From NCBI RefSeq assembly GCF_001273955.1, contig NZ_LIGI01000001.1, positions 3,184,296 through 3,247,174 of the forward strand: DNA of 62,879 nt, in the 5' to 3' direction. This stretch comes from Bacillus sp. FJAT-27245. GTDB lineage: Bacteria; Bacillota; Bacilli; Bacillales; Cytobacillaceae. Shown one piece after another: positions 25,160 to 33,478 of the stretch (position 1 is its first letter; each line of letters opens with the position of its first letter). Below the pieces are notes generated by a model. The model did not search any database, was not told the DNA's origin, and saw nothing but the letters and a program-made list of their open reading frames with translations. The position numbers and the translations under genes are program-made.

Positions 25160-25248
25160 ATATTCTATTGAGGAGCAACGCATTACTGCAAAACCAGTCA
25201 TATCCTTCACTGCCTGGCCATATACCTTTTTATAGAGTTTGCAAAAGT

Positions 25249-25286
25249 TTGACTTTTCATCCTTTGCTAGATTATAATTATTATAA
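25249..25286 (+). promoter_or_regulatory. katA promoter with PerR box
   Basis: TTGACT (25249-25254), an 18-nt spacer and TATAAT (25273-25278). TTATAATTATTATAA (25272-25286) is an exact match to the Bacillus PerR consensus TTATAATNATTATAA and covers the -10 box, so PerR repression relieved by peroxide is expected. A second palindrome, TTATAAATTTATAA, overlaps just downstream (25281-25294). Confidence 0.88.
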
Positions 25287-25350
25287 ATTTATAATCACTA
25301 TCACTTGATACTTTTTACACTATGTTAATAATGTTAAAGGAGGCTAAATC

Positions 25351-26805
25351 ATGGAAAATCAAAAAAAGCTTACGACGAGCTGGGGCGCGCCTGTGAGCGA
25401 CAACCAAAATTCCATCACTGCCGGGCAGCGCGGCCCGACCCTCATCCAGGACGTCCATTTACTTGAAAAGTTGGCGCATTTTAACCGGGAGCGGGTTCCT
25501 GAACGGGTCGTCCATGCAAAAGGCGCGGGAGCACATGGCTATTTCGAAGTAACAAAAGATGTGAGCAAATTTACAAAAGCCAAGTTTCTATCGGGGGTAG
25601 GCAAACGCACGCCAATGTTCATCCGTTTCTCAACGGTGGCCGGTGAGCTTGGGTCAGCAGACACGGTCCGCGATCCGCGCGGCTTCGCTGTAAAATTCTA
25701 TACCGAAGAAGGAAACTACGACCTCGTTGGAAACAACACACCCGTGTTTTTCATCCGTGACGCGATTAAGTTCCCTGACTTCATCCACACCCAGAAGCGT
25801 GATCCGAAAACGCATCTTAAGAACCCGAATGCGGTTTGGGATTTCTGGTCGCTCTCGCCGGAGTCTCTCCATCAAGTAACGATCCTGTTCTCCGACCGCG
25901 GCATACCGGCCACCTTCCGCCATATGCATGGTTTTGGGAGCCATACGTTCAAATGGGTGAACGACGCCGGGGAAGCCTATTGGGTGAAATACCACTTTAA
26001 AACAGAACAGGGAATCGCAAACCTCGCGGCTGAAACCGCCGCTGAAATTGCCGGTGCCAATCCCGATTATCACATTGAAGATTTGCATAATGCGATTGAG
26101 AAGGGCGATTATCCGGCTTGGAGGCTCTATGTGCAAATTATGCCGCTGGCGGATGCGGATACATACCGCTGGGATCCGTTCGACGTTACAAAGGTTTGGT
26201 CGCAAAAGGATTATCCTCTTCAGGAAGTCGGCCGGATGGTTCTGAACAAAAATCCGGAAAACTATTTTGCCGAAGTAGAACAGGCGACGTTCTCCCCGGG
26301 GAACTTTGTCCCGGGCATAGAAGCCTCGCCTGATAAAATGCTGCAGGGCCGTCTATTCGCCTATTCGGACGCCCACCGCTACCGTGTCGGCACAAACCAC
26401 AACCTGCTGCCAATCAACCGCCCGCGCTCCGAAGTGAATCACTACCAGCGCGACGGGCAAATGAGGTTCGATAACAATGGCGGCGGATCGGTCTATTATG
26501 AGCCAAACAGCTTTAGCGGTCCAAAAGAGACACCGGAGAATAAGATTGCCCCATTTGAAGTTTCGGGATCCGCATCAAGCACCGCCTACGACCACGATGA
26601 CCATTATACACAGGCGGGCGACCTGTACCGGCTCATGAGCGAGGAAGAAAGAGCCCGGCTTGTGGCAAACATTGTCGCGGCGATGAAGCCGGTTGAGCGC
26701 GATGACATTAAATTGCGCCAAATTGGCCATTTCCTGAAAGCAGACAAGGAATATGGAACCCGTGTCGCCGAAGGGCTTGGCCTGCCACTGCCAGTAGAAG
26801 CCTAA
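25351..26805 (+). CDS. katA: Catalase KatA (small-subunit haem catalase)
   Basis: A 484-residue monofunctional haem catalase that splits hydrogen peroxide in the cytosol. Catalytic His is H55 in [12 protein letters not shown], the active-site Asn is N128 in VGNNTPVFF, and the haem-binding tyrosine lies in [12 protein letters not shown]. The length fits the small-subunit clade, which binds NADPH. AAAGGAGG precedes the ATG. Its promoter carries a perfect PerR box. It ends in a terminator shared with the convergent protease gene. Confidence 0.97.
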   Translation: MENQKKLTTSWGAPVSDNQNSITAGQRGPTLIQDVHLLEKLAHFNRERVPERVVHAKGAGAHGYFEVTKDVSKFTKAKFLSGVGKRTPMFIRFSTVAGELGSADTVRDPRGFAVKFYTEEGNYDLVGNNTPVFFIRDAIKFPDFIHTQKRDPKTHLKNPNAVWDFWSLSPESLHQVTILFSDRGIPATFRHMHGFGSHTFKWVNDAGEAYWVKYHFKTEQGIANLAAETAAEIAGANPDYHIEDLHNAIEKGDYPAWRLYVQIMPLADADTYRWDPFDVTKVWSQKDYPLQEVGRMVLNKNPENYFAEVEQATFSPGNFVPGIEASPDKMLQGRLFAYSDAHRYRVGTNHNLLPINRPRSEVNHYQRDGQMRFDNNGGGSVYYEPNSFSGPKETPENKIAPFEVSGSASSTAYDHDDHYTQAGDLYRLMSEEERARLVANIVAAMKPVERDDIKLRQIGHFLKADKEYGTRVAEGLGLPLPVEA

Positions 26806-26814
26806 AGAATAACG

Positions 26815-26855
26815 AAAAGGAAACGTGCCTAATAAAAGCCCGTTTCCTTTTTTTG
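26815..26855 (+). terminator. Terminator between katA and the HtrA-like gene
   Basis: AAAAGGAAACG pairs with CGTTTCCTTTT, with A and T tracts on either side; both neighbouring genes converge on it. Confidence 0.88.
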
Positions 26856-26856
26856 T

Positions 26857-28092
26857 TTAGCTCGTCATGCTGTTTCCTGTCACTGTCACTTCGACAGTTC
26901 GCTCTTTGCCATTCCGATAAATTTTCAGCTTCACTTTGTCGCCGGGTTTGGCGCCAGAGTACATGAAGCGCCTCAAATCCGCTGAATTCTCTACCTTTTT
27001 GCCGTTGATGGCAACGATGACATCCTGTTTTTGAAGGCCCGCTTTGTCGGCCCCGGAACCTGGCTGGACGAAGGTGACCATTGTTCCGGAATCGACCCCT
27101 TTAGGCAGGTCCTGCAGGAAGGCAGGATGGATTTCCTCAAAGTCGGCAAGGCTTACGCCAAGATACGGCCGTTCGACTTTGCCGTTTTTAATCATTTCGT
27201 TAACAATGGGAACAACATTATTGCTCGGAATCGCGAATCCAAGCCCTTCCACGCCGCTTTCAGAGATTTTCAAAGAATTAATGCCGACTAATTGCCCGGC
27301 TGTATTAATCAACGCGCCGCCAGAGTTGCCAGGGTTGATGGCCGCGTCTGTCTGAATGACGTCAAGCTTCCATTCGCCAGCCGATGTGTTTACATCAATG
27401 CTGCGGTTAATCGCGCTGACAATTCCCCGTGTGACGGTCCGTGAGAGGTCCTGCCCGAGAGGGTTCCCGATGGCAAACACTTCATCCCCTGGACGCAGGG
27501 TGGAAGAGTCTGCGAACTCAAGGGTTTGGTCAACATACTTGGCATCGACTTTTATAACGGCGAGGTCTGTCAGGGCATCGGCGCCAACAACCTTGGCTGT
27601 TGCCTTCTCTCCGTCATAGAATGAGACTTCCAGTTTTTCTGCATCTTCAATTACGTGGTTATTTGTGACGATATAAGCGGTGTTCCCATCCTTTTTAAAA
27701 ATGACGCCTGAACCCGATCCGCGCTCGACAATACCCTGGGCATCATTGAAAGGATTGTTTTGCGGCTGGAAATTGACAATGCCAACGATTGCTTTGGATG
27801 CTTTTTCAACCATATCGGCGACCGATCCTGTTGCAGCACGCGAAGCGGTTGAAGCGGGAACGAGATTGGCGGTAGGGCTGCCGGAGTTTTCCGCCTGTGT
27901 TGGAGCTTGGTTATCAAGCCCCAAGTTTGAACCGATATCTGTATAATTGACTGCCGCTAGGGTCAGGGCGGAACCAATGACACCAGCGCTAATGGTAGAT
28001 AGAAAGCTTTTCATTTTTCCGGATTTGGACGGCTTTTTCTCAGGTCCCGGCTGCGGCTGGATTTGCGGATAGTCCTGGTAAAAATCACTCAT
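26857..28092 (-). CDS. HtrA/DegP-like membrane-anchored serine protease
   Basis: A 411-residue protease. A short cytosolic start rich in P and Q (1-24) precedes a membrane helix (about 28-48) and a linker. The trypsin-like domain (about 90-300) shows the triad H146 (TNNHVIE), D176 (TDLAVIKV) and S257 (GNSGG). A single PDZ domain follows (about 310-400). HtrA proteins degrade misfolded secreted proteins at the outer membrane face. B. subtilis has three paralogues (HtrA, HtrB, YyxA) and I cannot say which this is. The upstream region holds direct repeats of TTGTTCAT (28146-28166), and the next operon upstream encodes a YclJK-like pair. Confidence 0.92.
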   Translation of the reverse strand: MSDFYQDYPQIQPQPGPEKKPSKSGKMKSFLSTISAGVIGSALTLAAVNYTDIGSNLGLDNQAPTQAENSGSPTANLVPASTASRAATGSVADMVEKASKAIVGIVNFQPQNNPFNDAQGIVERGSGSGVIFKKDGNTAYIVTNNHVIEDAEKLEVSFYDGEKATAKVVGADALTDLAVIKVDAKYVDQTLEFADSSTLRPGDEVFAIGNPLGQDLSRTVTRGIVSAINRSIDVNTSAGEWKLDVIQTDAAINPGNSGGALINTAGQLVGINSLKISESGVEGLGFAIPSNNVVPIVNEMIKNGKVERPYLGVSLADFEEIHPAFLQDLPKGVDSGTMVTFVQPGSGADKAGLQKQDVIVAINGKKVENSADLRRFMYSGAKPGDKVKLKIYRNGKERTVEVTVTGNSMTS

Positions 28093-28145
28093 TGTGCTAA
28101 CCTCCTAGTATATTCCTTTTATCTGTTACTATCTTATCCGGAAAA

Positions 28146-28166
28146 GATGAACAAAATATGAACAAA
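28146..28166 (-). promoter_or_regulatory. Direct repeat upstream of the HtrA-like gene
   Basis: On the minus strand TTTGTTCATA is followed at once by TTTTGTTCATC, so two TTGTTCAT boxes lie 10-11 bp apart. That spacing suits a dimeric OmpR-type response regulator. A single TTTGTTCATA also occurs upstream of the response regulator gene (30626-30635). Confidence 0.4.
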
Positions 28167-28357
28167 CTGAGGCAAGGCTTTTAAAAATATGGGAAAATAC
28201 AGGAATTTTATTATTTGAAGGAGTTTTCTACAGGAGTGCAGGTTGAAACTTGTTGCATCGAAGCTCTGAGCAGCCTGATTCGGACACGCGGCCGTTTGAA
28301 ACGCGGATTGCTGTCCGAATCCTGCCATTTTTGGACAGCTATATCCATTCATTCAAA

Positions 28358-28386
28358 AAAGCCGCGTAAATCTTCCACGCGGCTTT
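28358..28386 (-). terminator. Terminator of the two-component operon
   Basis: AAAGCCGCGT/ACGCGGCTTT; on the minus strand it is followed by TTTTTTG. It overlaps the histidine kinase stop codon. Confidence 0.85.
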
Positions 28387-29818
28387 AAACTTCTTTCACA
28401 TATGGGATTTTGATTATGAATTTCGTTCCTGCCCCTTTTTCACTGGTAACACTGATTTCCCCGTCATGGAGCTGGACGAGCTGTTTTACAATAGATAGGC
28501 CGAGGCCAAATGCGCCGTACGGATTGCTCGTCCGGGAAAGATCAGCTTTGTAAAAGCGCCGCCAAATCTTTTCGACTTCCTCCGGATCGATGCCGATGCC
28601 GGTATCGGAAATTTCAATAACGGTCGCCCCGCCTTCCATATAGCCTGTTAGGGTGATCAGGCCATTCTCGGTGAATTGGATGCTATTTTTCGTAATGTTG
28701 ATTAGAATTTGCAGGAGCCTGTCATAATCCGCCCAAATCATTGTCTCATCACTTACATGGACAGCAATTTCATTTCCGCGTTCTTCAGCCTGCAAGTCGA
28801 GCTGCTCCTTGATTATTTCAAAAACCTCGGACAGCTGGATATCCTCCCTTGAAAGGACGACCTGGTTCGAACGGATTTTCTCGTAATCGAGGTTTTCGTT
28901 CACGAGCCGGATGAGGCGCTTTGATTCCTTGCTGACGAGGTCGATGCCCTTTTCCTTCTCGGCTTCGGGTATCATGCCGCTGCGAAGGCCCTCGATAATG
29001 CCGCTTATTGTCGTAAGCGGGGTGCGCATTTCATGCGAAACATCCGCCATAAACTGCCGCCGCCTGTTTTCAAGGCTTTCAATTTCCTCCATCGACTCAT
29101 TGATCTTATTGACCATCTGGTTGAAATCGGTTGACAGTTCGCCGATTTCATCAAAATTGGATGAATGCACACGGACAGTGTAATCCCCGGCCGCCACCGC
29201 GGAAGCAGCCTTCTGGATGCGCTTGATCCGGATAACATGGATTCTTGAAAGGATCCAGCTTAGCAAAAAAGAGACCCCGAGCGCAATGAGGACCGTATAG
29301 AGCAAGTACTCATTGATGCCGCTGATCATTTCCCGCGGCCCCTTTACCGGAGAAATCAAAAGGACGCCGCCAACGAATTCCCCGCGAACATTATAGGGAA
29401 TCGTCACAATTGAAACGTTCTGGTTGTAGCGCTCCAAATCCGATTTAATGACAACCGGCTCGCCGGCGTGCAGCTTATTCCAGTCCGACCTCGTCAATGC
29501 GATGGCCGGGCCCCTCCAGGCAATCGGGTTCAACAGTGTAACCGTCGTCCCATCCACACGGAAAACGCTGAACTGGATATCGCGGCCAAACAGCACCCGC
29601 GCGTATTGGTTAATGACCGAGTCGGCCTCCCTTGGGTTGGCGCTGCTCCATTCGAGGTCTGACAAAATATTTTGCCCGTATTCCACGAGTTCGTCGGTCT
29701 TGCTCTGATACACAAGGTTCTCGACGTAATGGGTAAACAGCAGGCTCAGGACGAGGAAGGCAACGACCAGCACCCCGATATGGCTGAACAGCTGCTGGTA
29801 AAAATACTTAATCCTCAT
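28385..29818 (-). CDS. yclK: Sensor histidine kinase (YclK-like)
   Basis: A 477-residue kinase with a membrane helix at about 14-30, an extracellular sensor domain (about 35-170, PAS-like), a second helix (about 173-192), a HAMP domain (about 195-250), the phospho-acceptor H262 in DVSHEMRTPLTT and a HATPase_c domain with ITKNSIQFTENG and ISDTGIGID. ATG at 29818, overlapping the response regulator stop by 11 nt, with GGTGGAGG upstream; the frame extends further but lacks a start signal. The partner closely resembles YclJ, so this is named YclK by position. Signal unknown. Confidence 0.85.
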   Translation of the reverse strand: MRIKYFYQQLFSHIGVLVVAFLVLSLLFTHYVENLVYQSKTDELVEYGQNILSDLEWSSANPREADSVINQYARVLFGRDIQFSVFRVDGTTVTLLNPIAWRGPAIALTRSDWNKLHAGEPVVIKSDLERYNQNVSIVTIPYNVRGEFVGGVLLISPVKGPREMISGINEYLLYTVLIALGVSFLLSWILSRIHVIRIKRIQKAASAVAAGDYTVRVHSSNFDEIGELSTDFNQMVNKINESMEEIESLENRRRQFMADVSHEMRTPLTTISGIIEGLRSGMIPEAEKEKGIDLVSKESKRLIRLVNENLDYEKIRSNQVVLSREDIQLSEVFEIIKEQLDLQAEERGNEIAVHVSDETMIWADYDRLLQILINITKNSIQFTENGLITLTGYMEGGATVIEISDTGIGIDPEEVEKIWRRFYKADLSRTSNPYGAFGLGLSIVKQLVQLHDGEISVTSEKGAGTKFIIKIPYVKEV

Positions 29819-30515
29819 GGGCCTCCACCGTCTCATCAAACTTGTAGCCGACTCCCCACACGGTATGGAAAAATGGCTGTGCGGCCGTGCCAACTTTTTT
29901 CCGAAGCCGTTTAATATGGACATCGACCGTCCGCTCGTCCCCGTAAAACTGATAGCCCCAAACCCGTTCAAGCAACTGTTCCCTCGTAAAGACCTGCCTC
30001 GGGTTGGACGCAAGATGCGAAAGAAGATCGAATTCCTTCGGCGTCAGGTTTGTAATCGCCGTCCCGTCAAGCAGCACTTCCCTTGTATCCTTATTTATTC
30101 GGAAATGCTTTGTTGAAATAATGTGCCCCGGTTCCGCCCCCGCGTCGCCCGCCTTCTGGTACCTCCGGGCAACTGCCTTGATCCTCGCCATCAGGGCGAG
30201 CGGGCTGAACGGTTTTGTCACATAGTCGTCAGCGCCCATTTCAAGGCCCAGCACCTGGTCCGATTCGCTGTCTTTCGCAGTCAGCATAATAATCGGAATT
30301 TCGCTCTTTTCCTGCCTGATTTTCCGGCAAAGGGTGACGCCATCCATGCCGGGAAGCATCCAGTCGACAATCAGCAAATCCCATCCGCCTTCTTTGTAGC
30401 GGTTATAGCCATCCAGTCCATTGTGGACGAACTCGCCTTCAATGCTTTCTTTTAAAAAGAACATTCCTATCATTTCACAAACGCTTTCATTGTCTTCTAT
30501 TACAAGAATCCTCAT
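29808..30515 (-). CDS. yclJ: OmpR-family response regulator (YclJ-like)
   Basis: A 235-residue regulator. The receiver domain (1-120) has acidic residues E7 and D8, the phospho-acceptor D51 in LIVDWMLPGMDG and the conserved Lys in DDYVTKPFSP. A winged-helix DNA-binding domain follows (about 135-230; LTPKEFDLLSHL, ERTVDVHIKRLRKK). The N-terminal half (SVCEMIGMFF, SESDQVLGLEMGADDYVTKPFSPLALMARIKAV) is strikingly like B. subtilis YclJ, as I recall it. It forms an operon with the kinase. ATG with GGAGGTGAAGGAG upstream. Confidence 0.9.
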   Translation of the reverse strand: MRILVIEDNESVCEMIGMFFLKESIEGEFVHNGLDGYNRYKEGGWDLLIVDWMLPGMDGVTLCRKIRQEKSEIPIIMLTAKDSESDQVLGLEMGADDYVTKPFSPLALMARIKAVARRYQKAGDAGAEPGHIISTKHFRINKDTREVLLDGTAITNLTPKEFDLLSHLASNPRQVFTREQLLERVWGYQFYGDERTVDVHIKRLRKKVGTAAQPFFHTVWGVGYKFDETVEAHED

Positions 30516-30625
30516 ACTCCTTCACCTCCAGAAGCGGACATCCGTTAGTACAAAAGTAAATCTTCTTGGGCCCGGAATCAACTTGTATGCGTAATTTTAC
30601 AGAAATCTTCACGGTTTGGAAACAG

Positions 30626-30635
30626 TTTGTTCATA
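30626..30635 (+). promoter_or_regulatory. TTTGTTCATA box upstream of the response regulator gene
   Basis: TTTGTTCATA lies inside the imperfect palindrome AACAGTTTGTTCATACTGTT (30621-30640), about 110 nt upstream of the response regulator ATG. The same 10-mer occurs upstream of the HtrA-like gene. It is a candidate regulator site only. Confidence 0.35.
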
Positions 30636-30727
30636 CTGTTGAGGCGTTGCTACCGTGTTAGTATGCACTTATCCACCTGTGCAGGGGGATTTTTCTGAAA
30701 GATTGGCAATCCGCGTGTTTTTGGAAA

Positions 30728-30760
30728 AGAAAAGCACCCAGGCATTGAATCCTGGATGCT
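30728..30760 (-). terminator. Terminator of the 385-residue protein gene
   Basis: On the minus strand GCATCCAGG and CCTGGGTGC form a stem with an 8-nt loop, followed by TTTTCTTTTCC. Confidence 0.8.
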
Positions 30761-30768
30761 GCAAATGG

Positions 30769-31926
30769 TTACCACATATTCGCGTATAGCTGGTTTCCTT
30801 GTTTGTAAACACGGATAAACTCGTTTTTATCTTCGAAAGGCGTGCCTGTATCGACAACTGCCTTTATCGTTTCGTACGAGATTTTGTACCCCTTCGCCGA
30901 GAGCAAATCGGCCAGGAGCTTCGCTTGCCCGGTTGTCGTACCGATTGAGCCCGTGCTCATTGACAGGATCTTTGCTTTGTCCTTGACGATGATTCCCACA
31001 TCGGAATGAGGAATGTAGTAAAGCCTTCCGCCATGCTGTTTGGCCACCGAAGCTTCCGGCTCGAAATCTGGCCCTTCCCCGAGTTCAAAGACGGTCCCGT
31101 CACCGGAGGTAAACGTTTTTGCTTCTTCCTCGGCCTTTTTCCTGGCCAGTTCTTCCCGCTCCGCAGCTGCCGTGTAGTACGCAGTCGCGGCTTTTTCGAG
31201 CTCCTCGGTCAATTCTTCCCTAGCTGTTTCATTCGTGAGGTCGTCAATCATTTTTTTCGCTTCGTCGACTTTTTTGTCAAACGCTGCCCTGCCTGTCTTT
31301 TCATCTACAGACATATCGACTACCGCCTGGACAGTCTGTTCGGCTGTAGTGAACATATTGATGATTCCCTCGAGCTTCTCAACTCTCTGTACGTATCTGT
31401 CCGCGAAAAGGGAGGAATAAGGTGCCTCAAGGCTTTTGAACTTGCTGTTCTCCTCTATCGTGTCTTCCTTCAGCTGCGGCAATTCCGATAGAAGCTCGGG
31501 CGCGAGCGGATTTTCTGCTGCAAGCTTTTCCGCCTCTTTAATCCGCACATAGAGCGGTGCGGCTATATCAGCGCCTTTATTGTATTCCTGGATTTCCTGA
31601 ATTTTCGGTTCCACTGTTTCTTTCAACACTTTGCCAAGCTTCTTTTTCGCGTCTTCCGATGCATGTTCAAGATCGGCTTTCGCAATCGCTGCCTTTGCTT
31701 CTACGGTTAAAATTTTGTCTCCATCAATTTTTTTAAACTCACCGGTTTCTTCGCCGGCGTTGATGTATTTTTTCATTTCCTTATATAGGTCGGCTGCAGA
31801 GGCTTTGGCCTCCTCTACCGAATCTTCAGCTTTTTTGTCTTTATTCGCTCCATACACCGCATAACCACCGGCTGTTATCGCCAAAACAAGCACTGCGACC
31901 ATAACCGAAACTATCTTTCTGTTCAA
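30769..31926 (-). CDS. Exported coiled-coil protein with C-terminal domain, unknown function
   Basis: A 385-residue protein I do not recognise. An N-terminal signal-anchor (about 5-24) is followed by a long, highly charged helical region (about 30-270) rich in A, E and K with coiled-coil periodicity. A compact C-terminal domain (about 275-385) contains SDVGIIVKDKAKILSMSTG and GQAKLLADLLSAKGYKISYE. It is probably exposed outside the membrane. TTG start with AAGGAGGGGGAG upstream. It lies upstream of the YclJK-like operon but is separated from it by a terminator. Confidence 0.7.
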   Translation of the reverse strand: MNRKIVSVMVAVLVLAITAGGYAVYGANKDKKAEDSVEEAKASAADLYKEMKKYINAGEETGEFKKIDGDKILTVEAKAAIAKADLEHASEDAKKKLGKVLKETVEPKIQEIQEYNKGADIAAPLYVRIKEAEKLAAENPLAPELLSELPQLKEDTIEENSKFKSLEAPYSSLFADRYVQRVEKLEGIINMFTTAEQTVQAVVDMSVDEKTGRAAFDKKVDEAKKMIDDLTNETAREELTEELEKAATAYYTAAAEREELARKKAEEEAKTFTSGDGTVFELGEGPDFEPEASVAKQHGGRLYYIPHSDVGIIVKDKAKILSMSTGSIGTTTGQAKLLADLLSAKGYKISYETIKAVVDTGTPFEDKNEFIRVYKQGNQLYANMW

Positions 31927-31989
31927 AACTCCCCCTCCTTACTCTGTTATTTTGGCATACAATCGGTCCGAATTCTAGATACAAATTAT

Positions 31990-32215
31990 CTATCTTGGCC
32001 ATTATGTGGCCCTTTATTCGACAAAAGTTGCTACTTTTTTCACAAAAACGTGCAAATCTTTCCCAGCAGGCAGGGAAGCTGGTGTTTCTTTCGTACTCCA
32101 GTACTGGGGAAAATTAGGTGACGGCGTAAGCAATAGGGCTCCCGAAACCAGCGGCCCGGGTGGCCAATTTTTCAAAAAAAAGGCTTTTAAAAGAGAGGTT
32201 TGCCCGATGAATTAC
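31990..32215 (+). other. Structured non-coding region upstream of the GDSL gene
   Basis: The 368 nt between the two genes contain no plausible gene. Around 32064-32165 several pairings are visible: CCAGC/GCTGG, CCAGTACTGG, a long-range GCTGGTGTTTC with GAAACCAGC, and GGCC...GGCC. This density of nested complementarity suggests a folded RNA. I compared it by eye with riboswitch classes I know (cobalamin, c-di-GMP, c-di-AMP, TPP, SAM, FMN, Mn) and found no match. Confidence 0.35.
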
Positions 32216-32248
32216 CAGTGATTCCCTAATTATCACCCAGACATATTT

Positions 32249-32257
32249 TGGTATAAT
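32249..32257 (+). promoter_or_regulatory. Extended -10 promoter of the GDSL gene
   Basis: TTGGTATAAT contains TATAAT (32252-32257) with a TGG extension. A clear -35 box is absent. It lies about 40 nt upstream of the GDSL ribosome binding site. Confidence 0.55.
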
Positions 32258-32338
32258 GGGGATAAGGAAATTTAAGTGAATAATGGAAGGGGAGCATGAT
32301 CGATAGCGAAGTATATCCTCCTGGTTGCCGTCATCGTT

Positions 32339-33115
32339 GTGGGAAGTATTGCCGGCTGGCTTTATTATCCCCACTATCAGATTAGCCAATTGAAGAAACA
32401 GTCGCTGGAGGTTTCCAGCCAGGGGAGCTCCCCTACGTATATTGATTATTATTCGGAGTATCCGAAGAATTCGTTGTACCATCTTGCCCTTGGGGATTCG
32501 ATTATTCGCGGGGTTGGCGCTGGGCAGGACCAGAATCTTGTCTACCAGTTTTCCGAGGAGCTTGGGAGGCTGACGCAAAAGGAAGTCGATTTCCGGAATG
32601 AAGGGGTCAGCGGGATGACGAGCGGCGAGTTGAAGCAGCTTGTTGATTCCAGGAAATATGACGACGAGATTAAGCGGGCGGATATTATTACGGTGAATAT
32701 TGGCGGAAATGATGTCCTGAGGGCGGCGAAGAAGACGGATTTCCAGTCTGCTTTCAAGGCGTTCGATTCGATTCAGGAGTCCTTTTCGAAAAATTTGGCC
32801 GACATTGCGGCGAGGATTACGGAGATGAATCCGAAGGCAACGATTGTGTTCCTTGAATTGTACAATCCGATTAATCCCGATGCGGCGTATTATGGAATGG
32901 CCGATACGCTTTTGCCAAAGTGGAATTTGAACATTTACAGGACGGCGAAGGACATCCCGACAGCGATTGTCGTGGAGACGTCGAAGGTCATTAACGGAAA
33001 GAATTTGCAAAATCTTTCCCCGGATGGCGTGCATCCGAATTCGCTTGGCTATAAGGCGATTGCTTCGCAAATCATTTTCCAATTGAGGACGAGCATGAAA
33101 AAGGCTTCGGTTTAA
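32339..33115 (+). CDS. SGNH/GDSL hydrolase with a probable frameshift at its start
   Basis: The readable frame gives 258 residues of an SGNH hydrolase (lipase/esterase). The catalytic blocks are GDSIIRGVGAG (Ser), IGGNDVL (Asn) and DGVHPNSLGY (Asp/His). The first residues of this frame, VGSIAGWLYYP, are the tail of a membrane helix that continues upstream in frame as IAKYILLVAVIV, but no start codon exists there before an in-frame TGA at 32297. A good start, GGAAGGGGAGC-ATG (ATG at 32296), is in another frame; removing one base near 32301 would give MI-IAKYILLVAV. Either a real frameshift or a sequencing error has split the signal sequence. Confidence 0.75.
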   Translation: MGSIAGWLYYPHYQISQLKKQSLEVSSQGSSPTYIDYYSEYPKNSLYHLALGDSIIRGVGAGQDQNLVYQFSEELGRLTQKEVDFRNEGVSGMTSGELKQLVDSRKYDDEIKRADIITVNIGGNDVLRAAKKTDFQSAFKAFDSIQESFSKNLADIAARITEMNPKATIVFLELYNPINPDAAYYGMADTLLPKWNLNIYRTAKDIPTAIVVETSKVINGKNLQNLSPDGVHPNSLGYKAIASQIIFQLRTSMKKASV

Positions 33116-33137
33116 TGGTTCCTGGATTAGATTTACA

Positions 33138-33166
33138 TTGAATATTTCACGCGAACGTTGTATGAT
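33138..33166 (+). promoter_or_regulatory. Promoter of the 6S-like RNA
   Basis: TTGAAT (33138-33143), a 17-nt spacer and TATGAT (33161-33166), followed by no open reading frame but by a long structured transcript. Confidence 0.6.
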
Positions 33167-33172
33167 ACTACT

Positions 33173-33345
33173 ATCAAGGCTGCGTTGTTCGTACTCATAA
33201 TAAAGTTTTAACCTTTAAGCTGTTATAGGGAGTTTTTGAACGAAGCCGGAATGACATGCCTCCGCCTAGACGGCAAGGGGGACAGGCAGGAACGCTTCTG
33301 GAGACACCCACTTTGAGGAGTGGTGGTTTAAAACTTTCTTATATT
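33173..33345 (+). ncRNA. ssrS: Probable 6S RNA (SsrS-like)
   Basis: A non-coding unit with its own promoter and terminator. AAAGTTTTAACC (33202-33213) pairs with GGTTTAAAACTTT (33325-33337) over more than 100 nt, giving a long closing stem. Inside are a terminal stem (GAAGC/GCTTC, TGCCT/AGGCA, tip GCC/GGC) and a hairpin CCCAC...AGTGG in the 3' strand of the central bubble. Long stem, open bubble and apical stem is the architecture of 6S RNA, which binds sigma-A RNA polymerase. Primary-sequence identity to known Bacillus 6S could not be verified. Confidence 0.58.
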
Positions 33346-33383
33346 ACCTACGGCAAATGCGGCTTTTTCCCTTTTAACATTTT

Positions 33384-33412
33384 GACCGGTTCCCGGATGG
33401 GGCCGGTTTTTT
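33384..33412 (+). terminator. Terminator of the 6S-like RNA unit
   Basis: ACCGG...CCGGT stem followed by TTTTTT. A second hairpin AAGACCC/GGGGTCTT follows at about 33427-33455. Confidence 0.75.
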
Positions 33413-33478
33413 GGTGTCTCCAAAAAAAGACCCTGCGCTTTGAAAACGGGGTCTTCCTTGTTTTTCTTTGTTAAACTT

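Noticed and set aside
28385-30013. Long N-terminal extension of the histidine kinase into the response regulator gene
   Set aside because: The extension is a shifted reading of the regulator gene. The ATG at 29818 has a proper ribosome binding site and starts a normal signal-anchor.
31990-32215. Known riboswitch (cobalamin, c-di-GMP, c-di-AMP, SAM, TPP) upstream of the GDSL gene
   Set aside because: The conserved cores of these classes are absent when compared by eye. Kept only as an unidentified structured region.
32006-32221. Open frame of 71 codons on the plus strand
   Set aside because: No ribosome binding site, odd composition, and it coincides with the structured intergenic region upstream of the GDSL gene.
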